NCBI GenBank assembly: GCA_032164245.1
Contig: JAVMKO010000020.1
Location: forward strand, 11,249,206-11,313,205
Direction of reading: 5' to 3'
From: Sternotherus odoratus
Lineage: Eukaryota; Chordata; Testudines; Kinosternidae
Length of the DNA: 64,000 nt
Shown here: one piece after another, positions 31,810 to 43,599 of the stretch
Layout of the letters: every line of letters begins with the position of its first letter
How positions within the stretch are numbered: the first letter of the stretch is position 1
Position numbers and translations under genes: made by a program
The notes under the pieces: generated by a model
Told to the model about the DNA's origin: nothing
Databases searched by the model: none
The model's input: the letters and a program-made list of their open reading frames with translations, nothing else

Positions 31810-32010
31810 TACAGCTGCCCCCAGTTTACAGATGGAGAAACTGAGGCAAAGAGGCTGAAGCCAGCATTTTCGAACCAGCCTATTAGTGGATGATTTATTA
31901 TTGCATAACATTAGCACCAAGGCACCCCAGTTGGGACCAGGACATCATTGTGCCAGGCGCTGTGCAAACCAAACAAGAAGACAGTTCCTTATCCAGAGCT
32001 TACAACCCAA
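31810..32010 (-). mobile_element. MIR/CORE-SINE-like relics
   Basis: TTTACAGATGGAGAAACTGA at 31824 is the core. CATTGTGCCAGGCGCTGTGC at 31948 is the tail, in the same antisense orientation. Confidence 0.6.
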
Positions 32011-32804
32011 GTGAAAGGAATCTCGGCCAAGTTTTTCACATGGACTCAGCCTCTGTGCTAGGGTAGAACTCTGAAGCCCTACCTCTCAGTCCCCAGCTCT
32101 AAGCACTTGTATAACTCCCTGCTATCTCTCAGCTATCGATTAGGTCATCTCTCCATCTAAGGTATCTCCAAGGTGCCCTATCACTGTGGTACCTACAGAA
32201 TACCACAGATGCTCGATGCAGCCTTTGTATTCTGTGAGTCACTCGGCAACATGAGACAGAGTGAGCGGGCTCTCATTGGGCCCCTGAGGTGGCTTAGAGT
32301 CATCGGGGGAGCTTGTGCCAAGGCCGAGGAGGGGCCAGGCTGAATTTTGGAAATACTCTATCTTCTGACGCACCCTCCCCGGCCATGGTCCTGTTCCTAT
32401 GGCGACAAGGAATAATCGGTGTTAATTACATCGGTTCTGCCTGCGGAGTCCTGGCCAGAGGACATATTATTTGGGTTATAAAGCAAGAGCTCTGTCTCTC
32501 ACCCAGGGACAGTGGGTGATGGGAAGCGAAGCAAGGGGAGATCCTGATTCCAGCAAGCAAGGAAAAAACCAGCATGGAGGATGTGGAAAAGGGCAGATCC
32601 AGCATCAGGCTGGGAGCAAAAACTGGGAGCAGGTGTTTCCTAACAGAGAGATGGTTCAGTTGGGAACTCCCTCTGCTATCACCCTCATAACCAACCTCCT
32701 TGCGAGCAGCCTCATTGGAAAAGGAAGACAATGGTTAGGCAGCTGACATGCGGTGGCCTCTGCTGTCCATGCAGAGCAATGCCTCCCCAGTACCTCTTGT
32801 AGTG

Positions 32805-32895
32805 TTAGCTCCTTGGGGCAGGGATTGTCTTTGTTCTGTGTTGGTAAGGTACCTAGCAGAACAGCATCCAGGGGCCCTGCAATACAAATTAATAA
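32805..32895 (+). mobile_element. MIR-like 3' tail fragment
   Basis: GTTAGCTCCTTGGGGCAGGG, then TTCTGTGTT and GGCCCTGCAATACAAATTAA, matches the tail segment seen in other copies here (35375, 54085, 61830). Confidence 0.55.
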
Positions 32896-32959
32896 CAGGA
32901 GGAGTCAAGAATGACCCTCTGTTTGTAAGACAAGGCAACGGGGGGGGGGGGGGAGTGAT

Positions 32960-33265
32960 GGTGTTGCACCATTAACCATTAATCAGTAATTAATCTCCTG
33001 AGCATATTCTATTAACACTTCGTATTAATTATGATGGCTATTTATTATTAATTGCTATTAACACAGCCCTTTGCCCAACTCACAGGCTTGTCTTCTCTCC
33101 CCAGCGTATTCCTGGCAGGTGTAATGTACAAATTGCACTTCTCCTCTGAGAGTTTCCGCTGTTATTTTTCTTCATTAAGAGAAGAACTGGAAACACTTTC
33201 CGGACTTTGCTTGGTCCAAAGCCATAAAGATCCTGTGGGCCTAATGAGATTTGTACAATGCCAGC
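32960..33265. promoter_or_regulatory. TAAT-rich candidate enhancer block
   Basis: CATTAACCATTAATCAGTAA, TTAATCTCC, GTATTAATTATGATGG and TATTAATTGCTATTAAC pack many ATTA/TAAT homeodomain cores into about 110 bases. GTTATTTTTCTTCATTAAG and a GGACTTTGC..TCCAAAG inverted pair (33210-33227) follow. It lies next to a G-run (about 32940-32954) and matches no recognised repeat. Confidence 0.3.
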
Positions 33266-34736
33266 CAGGCTATTAACAGAGCCAGTGGGAATCCACTAAT
33301 CAAACAGAGCAGAGGTAGCTACACAGAGCTGGATGGAATCTTGGCTTTTACTTGCTTAGCCAGTTTTGCTCATCTGCTCACACCTTGCACACTCAGGCCC
33401 ATGCTGTCTCCAAGTGCTCACACACTCGCCGCATCCTGACACACCCGTAATTGCCACACACAGACTTTTTCACATTCGCATGCTCGCAATCTACATAGAC
33501 AAGACAGAGGGGTTGGAGGAGAAAAGACAGGCCCGAGGTCACCCAGCAGCTCAGTGGCAGAGCCGGGAGTAGAACTCAGCTCTCTGGAGTGGGACTCCAG
33601 AGATTGGGGTGCTAAGCTCCATGCTCGTGCAACCAACGTATGAGTGAGCATATGGGGATAGCATATACAATATACATTAAACAGTGCTGGGATTCCATTT
33701 CCCCTGGCCCCCGCCCCACCTGATGCATAAGTTATCCTCTCCCCTCAAAGAAAGCTAGCAAAATATTGTCTGCAAGCGTAGCTCCTGTGTAATCCACCCA
33801 AGAAAAGTCCCAACATAAAACCAGCTGCACGGTTTCTTTGTTATAAAAAAGTATTTCATGCTTAATTCACAACTTCTTGGCTTAATTATTTAAGAGCATG
33901 ACTGAGCCAGAGTGAAAGCCGTATATTTGTGCCACAAAGAGAGAGCTGTCAGTGCGAGGTCCCCAGGCGATGGGCCCAGCTCACCGTTTCTGCAGTCGCT
34001 CGGAGGGATCTGTCAACAACTGGTTGCACGGATATTCCTTGTCGCTCTAATCCCCTCTTTGGGAGTGGCCCTAGAATAGAGAAGAAATGAAGGGTCTTAG
34101 TTCCAGTGATTCCGCTTGGGGCGAGGACGGAGGGTAAAGGGATGGGGCGTGGGGAGTAGAGCTGTAAGTTATCTTTGCCTTCTCCATATTTGGCCACTTG
34201 CTGGGATCCCAGTACTTGCTGAAGCAACTTCAGGGCTCTACAATGGCCGGAGGGACCCTCAAGGTACCATTTCTACCTGAGGGCCTTAGAGTAGCTGGAA
34301 GTCAGGCCCAAGTGTAGGCCCTGATGCAGGAAGCAGGGTCCCCAGGTCAGGGAGAAGGGCAAATTCCCCATGTCACCCAGGAGCATCTGAGTAAATGGTG
34401 AAGAACAAAATCTCCAGGTATTTGTTTGAATTAAACTTTCCTCTTTGGAAAATATTTCCACCATAGCAAATCACCCCATCTACTCCCACCCTCACTCCCA
34501 AACAGCAAATACATTTAATAAACTCACTGAAGTTTATAATAAACCATTCAATCAAATAAAAAAAATACCTCAAGCTGAGGTATTTCTGGCCCCCTTCCCC
34601 CAAAATGGAGAAGTGCTAAAAGCTCAACAAACTCCACTAGAGACATTACTGTTACTCTCGATTTTACATGGAAGGTGCTTGGATACCCCCGTGATGGGCA
34701 GCGGGATAAAACCCGTAGAATAGATAGCAATTATAT

Positions 34737-34800
34737 CGAATCATACATATGTAGGGGTGGAAGGGACCTCAAGAAGTCACCAAATGTTCAAGTCCTTGGG
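34737..34800 (-). mobile_element. CR1 LINE 3' terminus, antisense
   Basis: AATCATACATATGTAGGGGT, then GGAAGGGACCTCAAGAAGTC, is a decayed reverse complement of the CR1 3' end. Confidence 0.65.
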
Positions 34801-35369
34801 CATTCGTGGGTAGAATCCTCATGAACCGCACATTTTAAGCCCTGGATATTCACCCAAAGCAAATTTTGAATTCACCCAAAGCAAATTTGTTCATTCGATT
34901 GTCCTATTCAAAATTCACTATTTGCATGCTGTTGCTTAGCTACCTAAATCCTCCAGTCGGGGGACAGAAAAAAAGATGCCATGTGACATGCAACTCGCCA
35001 ACACGGCAATCCACATTTTAAATATTCACAGCAAGCTGATTGTGATAAATTCCCAGAAAGTGATGTTCTCCCGCGTCCCCCGGCCCAGGTGAAGGAGCCA
35101 GGGAAGGACCTATGAACTGCTTAGATTCTGGAAGAGAGTATAAGTAGGATTTCAGCCATGCATAGGGGGCTTGTGCTAGTTCCTTGTCTTGGGGTAAATT
35201 TCTCCAAGAGGGAGAGGGTATGGGAATGTTTGAAAGAAATTTGCATATATTTTAAATAATAAATTAGCCACTCGTGCAGATGCACAAATGCCACTGCATA
35301 TCACACTGAATAATATTGTCTCTTTCTTTTCTTGGACTCCCCTGTCTGTCTGCATCCACCCAATGTCTC

Positions 35370-35490
35370 GTCTTAGCTTGTAAGTTCTTTGGGACAGAGA
35401 CCATGGGTTGTTCTGTTTGTACAGTGCTTAACTCAATGCGGCCATGGACACTACAATAGCACCAATAAATAAATAACAATAATGCTAACA
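35370..35490 (+). mobile_element. MIR-like 3' tail fragment
   Basis: CTTGTAAGTTCTTTGGGACA, GTTTGTACAGTGCTTAACTC and an AATAAATAAATAA end follow the same tail order as at 32805. Confidence 0.6.
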
Positions 35491-35544
35491 GGCCAGCAAG
35501 ATGTGCCTGAAATGAGACCTTGTGCCACAACGGAGCCATGGACA

Positions 35545-35910
35545 ATCATGCCTAATGGTCAGAGCAGTGGCAGCCAGGAACAGCACTGAAGGTCAGAGCC
35601 GGAGTCAGGAACAAGGAGTCAGAGCCAACGGTCAGAGGTCTTAAAGTGAATGAAGAAGCAGACCCAATACTACAGCTGGCAGGGTAATCCACCTTGTTGC
35701 ACAGACATTTTTTGGAACTCCTCCTGGACTTAAATAGGGTGCCTGGACCAATCAGGGGCCGCAAGGGATGCTATCAGTCCAGCCTCCCAGGGCGGTATTT
35801 TCTGTGGTGCTTATCTGTGTGATAACGTGTACGGCCCCATCATGGCTGCCCCGTAGCAGTGGGAAAGGGTCGGCCAGCCTGTCGACCCAGGTTCTAGCCC
35901 CTGCAAAACC
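35545..35910. repeat. Probable LTR-type interspersed repeat
   Basis: TAATGGTCAGAGCAGTGGCA, repeated GTCAGAGCC..GGAGTCAG words, GCTGGCAGGGTAATCC and CTTAAATAGGGTGCCTGGACC form a compact block of a kind I associate with reptilian LTR repeats. Ends and target duplication were not resolved. Confidence 0.4.
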
Positions 35911-36129
35911 TCACCCCTTGTTGCTGTGACTTCACACGGGTTACATAGAAAGAAGGGCAGGGGAGGCTGCAGTGGGGTGTGGGGAGCTCAGGTCTGGATA
36001 GTAGTGAGGCTGTGGGTCCGGATTACAATGCACTGGCGGGGGGGGGGGGAGGCAGGGGCTAGGACTGGATCTCCAGGGATAGAAAATCAGGGGAAGTTCC
36101 CTTCCAGCCCCACAGTTCGAGGCTGCCTT

Positions 36130-37210
36130 ATGATCTGAAGCAAGAAGGTTTATAGTTCAGTCCATTGCTGCTTCAAGCTCCGAGGAAGCAACCGGAGCCA
36201 CCTTCACCACTCAATTAAACTCCGTGTTAGCATCTGGCCCGCTCCCATGCAGTGCGATTGATAAAAGCCACGTAGGGTGTACCTGCTGGCCGGAGAGCTC
36301 TTTAATTGGGGCCTCAGCGAGGGGCTGAGAGGGAATGGGAGCCTGGAAATAAAATCAATGGCAGAGAAGAGGAAGAGATTAAAACCCAAGCCCCAGACAG
36401 AGCAGAGAGGCTTAATCTGACTAGGGAGTTCTCTGTTATTGTATTATACTGATTATAAATCATTTAGGAGCTCAGCTAATCAAAATAGAGATTTGTTCTA
36501 AGCTGTAAGGGTCGCTTCCTTTGGCAAGGGCCCTCAAGGCAAAGGGCAGTAACCAAACACGGAGGAACGTGCCTTCCGAGGACGGATCCCCGGGGTCCCC
36601 GCTGACGTTACTCTTTTGTATTGTGCAGGATGGTAGGACAAGGACACAGCGCAGCCAGCAGCATCCCTGCTCAGCACTCCTGTGACACGGGAAGCACAGG
36701 GCAGGGCTGGGGGAGCAGAACATAGGGGAGCAGGGGGTCTCGTGTCATGTTGCAGGCCAGGGTTGAGTGGAGGGAGCTGGGCATGGTGCTAGGAGGCAGC
36801 ATGAGGGGCCAAGTCCTAAGGATGGGGTTTGGGGGAGAGGTGGCTCCTTTCTGCCCTGGGCAGGAGGCTTTGAGGAAGCAGGACGACGGAGCTCAGTGGG
36901 CGCTGTCATCTCCCTGTCACCGGCCAGGCACAAGGGACTAGGGATTAGCATGTTCCCCTTCCCCGCTGGCAGCCCGGCTACCTCGTCATGGCAGCCGCTC
37001 TTTTCATTACTGTCTCCTCGCATTAGGGATCTCCTCAGTTACAGCCTGCGCCCCGACGGCCGAGTCCCCGGCGCCACGGCAAACTACATTAGCGGCCTGC
37101 CATGGAGGCCGTAATGCTGTTACCCGGGAAGCATTAGAGGTGCTAAATGACAAGCCCCTAAAATACCCACCAGTTTATGTCATCGCGGGAGGAGAGACAC
37201 ACGCCATTCA
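36130..37210. other. Intergenic with two unique blocks
   Basis: Blocks at 36190-36480 (CTCAATTAAACTCCG, TGCGATTGATAAAAGCC, TTTAATTGGGGCC) and 36960-37200 (CTACATTAGCGGCCTGCC, CGTAATGCTGTTACCC, TTTATGTCATCGCGGG) look like single-copy regulatory DNA rather than repeats. No exon is seen. Confidence 0.3.
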
Positions 37211-37329
37211 GAAACGTGACGTGAGTGGAAGGGCCTGGATTCTCTCCTCAGGTCCCATTGCAGGCCCCTAAAGCCCCCCTCCCTTCCCAGGGGGAAGGGA
37301 CAGAGGGCACAACGTGAGCCAGACTGAGA

Positions 37330-38110
37330 GTGGGTGTCAAGAAATCCACCTGCCACAGGCTGCCTGGTTGGGGCTGGGTGTGGGACTGAGCCCCCCCGTC
37401 CCCGCCTCCGCCTAGCACTCCTTTCTGTCAGTGGCTCAGGCTGTGGCCTCCCCTTCCTCCTCTTTTCAGGACTCCGGGTACTCCCTCTGCATGACTCAGC
37501 CCTCTGCCCAGGTCACTAGGTAGCACTCCCCACCGTCCAGGGCAATGGAGCCTCCCCAGACAAGCTGTCCAGTCCTGTCTCCAACAGACTTCCACTCCAT
37601 AGCGCCAGGCCCCCTTTCCCAGGGGCTGCTCTGGGTTCCAGCCCTAAGACTAGCAACCTAGGTGTGCTCGTTCCCAGCCCTGGTTGCTATTTTCCCTGGT
37701 CCTCCCTATCCCACCTCTCTGTCCCCTGGCCTGTCTCTGGTTTACCCTGGAAATTCCTCTGCTCCCCCTGGCTACTTCATCCTCTCAGCCTCCTGCCAGA
37801 CTCCCCCCAGATATCCTCCTTGTCCCTAGACAACTCCCTTTGCAGCTACAGAATCACTGCCCAGGTCTCCCTGCACTTGCTTTCTCATGAGCACCCAGTT
37901 CTATCCCACAGCTGGGCTTTATTAGCTATTAGGCCCTCTCTAGCCCTGGCTCTCCTCCAGGTGCAGCTACTAAGGTTAATTGTTCTCCTCTGGCCCATGT
38001 GAACCCACTGGGAGGCAGGAACTGCTTGGTGGATTTGCTGATCAGCAGGGCTACTGAAACCATTCAGTTTCTTTCCAGAGCTCATGCTTCCCCCTACACC
38101 CATCCAGTCC
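37330..38110 (-). repeat. Possible LTR-like repeat fragment
   Basis: A C/T-rich block contains, on the minus strand, an AATAAA (about 37922-37917) after a long purine-rich stretch. This could be an old LTR. No terminal TG/CA or target duplication was identified. Confidence 0.25.
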
Positions 38111-38194
38111 AGGTTCTCCTCCTGCAACCTGAGCCCATTTCAGGTGGGCACAGAAATCCAGCCCAGGTTATCTGGATAGCCCTGGGCTGCCTCA

Positions 38195-39006
38195 GGAATT
38201 GATACCAGACCAGGGGCCATTCAACATTTTCTCCGATGATCTGGAAGTAAACATAAAATTGCCGCTGATAAAATGTGCAGACGACATGAAGCCTGGCGGA
38301 GTGGTAAGTAATGATGAGGACAGGGCAGTCATACAAAATGTGTTTGAATACACACACACACAAAGCAATACATCTCCGAACAAGAAAGACAGGCCATGCC
38401 TCCAGATCTGGAGACTGGGAAGCAGGGATTCTGGAAAGGGTCCGGGGGGTTATGGTGGACTAGCAACTAAATGAGCTCCCAGTGCAATGGTCCAGCAAAA
38501 AGGGCTGATGTAGTTCTCGGATGTATAAAGAGAGGAGGAGCGAATAGCAGGAGGGAGGGGATTTTACTTCCATAGATAGCACTGGCGAGACCAGGACTGG
38601 GACAGTGGTGTCCACATTTTTAAAAGGATGTCGCAAAATTGGAGAGGGTGCAGGAAAGAGCCATGGAATAATTTGCGGGCTGGAGACAATGCTGTACAGT
38701 GAGAGAGTCAAAGAACTCGACCTGTATAGTCTATCCAAAGGAAGATTAACCGGCGGCTTGATTACAGTGTGTAAGTACCTCCCTGGGAAGAAAATAGCAG
38801 CTATCATAGGGCTCTTTAATCGAGCAGAGTTAGGCAGAACAGAAATCAATGGCTGGAGGCTAAAGCCAGCCACATTCCAACTGGAAGCAAGGCACAGGGT
38901 TTTAACAGTGAGGATGATTAGCCAGTGGGACAAGCTATCAAGGGAGCTGGTGGATTCTCCAGGTCTTGATGTCTTCACATCAAGACTGGGGACTTTTGAC
39001 TCTTAA
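38195..39006 (+). pseudogene. CR1-type LINE reverse-transcriptase and pol 3' relic
   Basis: Around 38210-38300 the translation FNIFSDDLE...KCADDMKPGGVV is a decayed reverse-transcriptase palm motif (FADD in the family, CADD here, 38274-38285). At 38605-39006 an open frame reads ERVKELDLYSLSKGRLTGGL...WDKLSRELVDSPGLDVFTSRLG, which corresponds to the conserved C-terminal end of CR1 pol proteins. Phase changes separate the two, so it is not functional. It is a 5'-truncated fossil. The large open frame on the opposite strand (38460-38978) is its shadow. Confidence 0.7.
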
Positions 39007-39779
39007 GCTGGTACCCCATCTGCTCAACCCCTTTAGAGGGGAGGTGGCTTTGCCTCCCCTGCTCAGGGACTGTGGTGGTGAGGACAGCTCTGAGCCCCCC
39101 CCCCCATCCCCGGAATGTTCTGGACCTGGGGATGCTGGCGGACTAGCTGTGGATCCCTGACTTTTAACATGCATCTCTTAGAAGAGGGAAGTAGGCAGCT
39201 TCCCCATTCCTCAGGAACCAGTCCCAGACGCCGATCAGAAGAAGCAGCGCTCTAGGGAAGCTCCTAAATTTGCATCCTAGCCACGATGCACTCCAGGGCC
39301 TGGGCTCTTCTGCTGCAGGAAACCGGTCACCACCATGGGCTTTATCCTGCAGTGGGCCCCTAGAAATACACACGTGTGCTCTTCGGTCTTGCCGGCCCCT
39401 TCCCTCTCTGGGGGACGATGCTGTCCGCATGAGCAGGGGGAATGGGCAACCAAGGGTGGAAGATGGAGGATGAGAGATCTGGGGATGGCTGGGGGAGGGA
39501 GAAGGAATGAATGAGGGACGGGAGAAGAGAGACGAGGGAGGAGGAAGGGGAGCAGGCGAGTGGCAGAGTCGATGAATATGGGGGAGTAGAGGGGGGATGG
39601 ATCAAACAGCCCCCAAGGCCACCGCGCAGCATCCCTTGTGATATATAGCAACTCCCCTCCCCTCAACAGCCTGGGAGGCCCAAGCAAACTCCTCCGTGCT
39701 CTGACAGAGAGTCTGACAGCAACACACGAGCCTATTAGAGCCGGCGCTGTGGGGCCGGGAAACCTGAAGGGAGGCATTT

Positions 39780-41080
39780 TCTGCTTGCTGCGCCCTTTAA
39801 TGGAGACGTCTTAATGAGTTCCTGTTGGGATTCAGCGCTGATGATGGTGCTCGGGAAGGCGAGGGCGGCAGCTCAGTCACAGCCTCGTTAGGGAAGGCAC
39901 GGCGGCTCCCGGGGCGCCGGGGAGGCCTGCACGGGAGTCCGGCCAGTCAGCAAAGGCCCAGGCTCTGTACCCAAGTCGGGGCCTGCCACAGGGCGGAGGC
40001 CACCCTGTCCCAGCCTGCGGTCCCCCTCCCCCAGCTCTTCTACACCACCCATCACCAGGATGTCGTGGTGCTATGGGGGAACTGCTCATTGTGGTACGTT
40101 GGCTCCAGGCTTTCTGACGTGGAGAGGCCCATGGAGCCCGTCGCGTTTGTCACTGGGCCTCGTTGAAGTGAGAGGATGGTGCCTTGACCTCTCGGTGCTT
40201 CCCTAGGCCACCAAGTGCTGTTGGCTAGAGGATTGCCCCCACCTCTGAACCCAGTACAATATGGAGAAGTAACAGGCTGGACGGGGAGAGGATGGGAAGA
40301 CGGGAAAAGGGACGGTGTGCCGATGGGCTGATGGTGAGGGGTGATGGGATGGAAGGAGGAGGGGTAATGGGATGAGGCAGACTGGAGACTGTCTAAATAG
40401 CAATATACCTAATGTGGCTTGGACTCTTTCTCTGTGGGGTTTCCCTCTCCCCTGGAAATGTGCATGCAGCGGCTAGACTGGAGTGGCAGCAAGGTGTTTC
40501 TTGGGGTGAGAGTTAAGGACGTTGCCAGCTCTCTCCTGGCATGGTGCCCCTAGGCCCAGGCCCCATGTATGCCCTTCTGAAGCTCTTAGGGCCACGAAAT
40601 GGAGTGTGGTCCTTGTGCTACCCACCTGTACAGGGGGAATTCTCCTTCCCGGGCAAAGCCAGTCGCCGGTCAATATGACTGGCGATGCCCAGCATAAGCT
40701 TCCCCAACATGCTAATCCAGTGCTCAGCGTCCGGCGCAGGTGCTTTCTGACTCCCTGTCCCTGCTTTACAGTGGCTTCGGTTAAATTAATTGGCAATTAC
40801 CCCAAAAAACAAGACAAGTGTTTCCTCGGAAAGGAGGCTGCATCCTCAGCCATATTTCCTCCGTTCCTCATTGATCCCGCAGCCTCCTCTGGTCACTTCG
40901 CAGCCTCTGGGAGGTGTGATTATTCTGTCACTGACAAACCCTTATTGATCCGGGGGCGGCGGCTGTAAAGGTTCGGGGACGTAGGGTAACGCCTTTCCCG
41001 CCATCAACTATTCAGCCTGCAGATGGAATTAGTTCTTCACTCTCTCATCTACCGCCATATCTCAAAGGGGGCTTTGCTCA
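39780..41080. other. Intergenic with CpG-richer and unique blocks
   Basis: 39890-40030 is CpG-richer (GGCGCCGGGG). 40755-40990 looks single-copy, with GGTTAAATTAATTGGCAATT, CCATATTTCC and GTGATTATTCTGTCACTGAC. No exon is supported. Confidence 0.35.
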
Positions 41081-41732
41081 TGTCACAGAGTGCCCGGGCG
41101 ATGGTCTGGAACCGCTCCCTAGGAAGCCAGACAGGACTTCGGGTAAAGGGCCCCTTCTCCGTACACAGCCTGTTTCCAAGGCTAGGAGCTTCAGGGGTAC
41201 CCACTTCCACCTTCCTGGGTCTGACCTCGGAGCATTCAGCACCTTCTGCCCCTCCGTGTGCTTCCCCCAGCAAGCCCGCCTGGGCGGGGTCCTGTGGGAG
41301 CCCATGGGTTCTGCACCCCAAATCCACAGTCAAACGTGACTCTCAGCCAGCCAGTAAAACAGAGGTTTATTTGATTACTTCTATCTGGTCTAACCCAGAC
41401 CATACAGTGAGCGTGAGCCCTTGGCTGGATCCATTTTGGGGGCCAGAGAGCGAGATAGCTCCTTTGCCTCCCTGCCTGACTCCAGCTAGCTTCAGACTCC
41501 CCAGCTCAAACTCACTTTCTCCAGCCTCTCCTCCCCCCTGGCTCAGCCAGGTCAGGTGACCTCCCTTCCCCACTTGGGGTCAGATTACAGCTTCTGGTAT
41601 GCATACCTGCAGAGAGGGGAGAGGGCGTTGCCTGCTTGTTTACAGTATCATCCCCTATTCCTTCACATAGACTCTCAAGAAGTGCTGAGGGGAAACTGAG
41701 GCATGCACACACAGTATTCCTACTCCGTCACA
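41081..41732 (-). mobile_element. Solo LTR, copy 1 of 3
   Basis: It begins TGTCACAGAGTGCCCGGGCG and ends TCCTACTCCGTCACA, giving TG...CA ends. On the minus strand an AATAAA lies at 41371-41366, so the element's sense strand is minus. The flanks GCTCA (41076-41080) and GCTCG (41733-41737) are a 5-base target duplication with one change. No internal coding region accompanies it. Confidence 0.85.
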
Positions 41733-41904
41733 GCTCGCTCTTTAGACCGGGGCCTGAGGGGAGGAGTTGGCTGGGCTTGGAAATTCACCTGCACTGTTTC
41801 TCCAAGGCAGAGCATAGTTTGCATTACAGACATTCCTAGGGGGGGAAAATGGAGTGGAAAAAATATGGGTGAAGGTGTGTGTGGGGGGGAAAGACCTGGA
41901 TGCT

Positions 41905-42080
41905 ATTCCTAGCTCTGCCCTGTGTGACCTTAAGTGAGACTCTTCTCATTTTTGTTCCTCAGTTTCCCATCTGTACTTGTCTGTCTTGTCGAGTTAGACT
42001 GTGAGCTCTTGCTATGTGGCACAGCGGGGTCCTGACCTTTGCTGAGGTAGCTAGATGTTACTGTACAAGAAATGGCGTGG
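41905..42080 (+). mobile_element. MIR/CORE-SINE-like relic
   Basis: CTAGCTCTGCCCTGTGTGACCTTAAG, then CCTCAGTTTCCCATCTGTA and the tail GACTGTGAGCTCTTGCT, follow the sense MIR-type order. Confidence 0.65.
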
Positions 42081-42659
42081 AAGACTCCTCTTCTGAATCA
42101 TTTGAATCTGGTCTGAGCTAACACCTGCAGAACAATCCTGTGCTGGCCCTCCAGGAAGGGGGGCATGGGCTAGATTAGATGGGAGCTAGCAGCTCTCTTT
42201 CCATCTGCAATGTAACAGGAATGATCATGGTCACGCAGGATTTATCTCCGGCCCTGCTGCAGCTTAGGTAGGGATGATGGGCCCTGCCACTGCATCACTG
42301 TATTTTCACAGCAGGAGACAAGGGAAGGTCCAAGCTTGGGGTGTCTGTGTCCCTTTAAGAAGCATGCCTGCTCCTAAGAATCCCATCCTCTTCCCAGCAA
42401 CTTGCCAGCAGGGCAACCGGCGGAGACAGGCGGCCTCGGCAGACTCTGCTACATGGCCAAATTGATCCTTCCTGGTGCCGCTTTCCTTCCCATCTCTTCC
42501 CTTCGACCCGGGGTTTCCGAGCCATGCAGGCAGACTCCACCGTAGTGATTGGCAAGGGTGTGTCATGGCTCCTCAAAAACAGGGGAGAGGAATGTGAACC
42601 GCCTGAACCGCCTGCATCCTGGAACCGTGATGCTCGCTCCTGGAAAGGAGACATTCCCC

Positions 42660-43060
42660 TGACAATGTGAAAGGAGCCCTCCCCTCCTGAAGATCTATAC
42701 CGCCTGATTGCTGGAGCCCCAAGGTTACCAATCAGCGAGGCTGAAGTCGGATAAGATCAGGGCCCAGGACTGATGAGAGAACATTAAGTAAGGTTCTGAT
42801 TGATATGTGGATAGCTGGTAATCCATGCAATCAGCTCTTTGGAATCAATTAAGGGGAGTGAGGTCAGCACTGGAAATAGAAAGGTTGTTAATCAGCGAGG
42901 CTGCAGCAGGGCGGGGGATAACCAGGGGATCCGGAGCCACATCCCTCTGTATCAATGGCGCAAGCAGAGGGAATCAGTGGAGCGAGACATCCAGCGGTAT
43001 TGGGGTTAAAGAAACAAGTCTGGTTTCTGTTGCGAAGATGAATTTTGCCATGTGCACTGG
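42660..43060. other. Unique block with a 23-base imperfect repeat
   Basis: AAGGTTACC plus AATCAGCGAGGCTG (42721-42743) recurs as AAGGTTGTT plus AATCAGCGAGGCTG (42881-42903), 160 bases on. Surrounding ATTAAG/GATTGATATG words and the absence of a recognised repeat suggest regulatory DNA, but function is unknown. Confidence 0.3.
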
Positions 43061-43552
43061 CTCTGGAAGAGGTGAGGAAATCCCTCCGCACTTGCTACAA
43101 CCAGCTCAGGTAAAACACGGAGCTGCACCCAAATGTAGGAATGAGCTCTTCTCCCAAGCCCTGGGTAGGGGGACACAAGAACGGGGACTGAGGATCTGCT
43201 AGACTGGATCAGAGCAGGGCTCCATTAACCCGGAATCTTGTCTCTGACAGTGTCCGTCCCCAGCTGTTTCGGACAAATAGTGAAGAAACCTCACCTAGAC
43301 AGTTCTGGAATAACCTGGCCAGAGGGGCGGTTTCTTCCTGACCTCTGCCTGTCAGTGGCTGCCTCTTGCCTTGAAGCAGGAAGGTGTTTGCCTTTTATAA
43401 ATGTGTATCACCAATGGTGTAGTTGCAGGTGATCTTATTGTCCAAGCATTTAATCCTTTCTTCAGTCCTCCCAAGATCTTAGCCTCAGTGATATCTTGTG
43501 GTTAGCAAGTCACACAGACCAATTACGCTGTGTGAAAACTGCACTCCCTCTC

Positions 43553-43580
43553 CCCGCCCCCGCCCCCGCCCCCGCCCCAT
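43553..43580. repeat. (CCCCGC)n run
   Basis: About five tandem CCCCGC units. The complementary strand has G-tracts that fit a G-quadruplex pattern. Confidence 0.85.
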
Positions 43581-43599
43581 GCTTTGATTTATAAGTTGG

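Noticed and set aside
38460..38978. 172-codon minus-strand frame
   Set aside because: Antisense to the CR1 pol relic, whose plus-strand translation carries the recognisable motifs.
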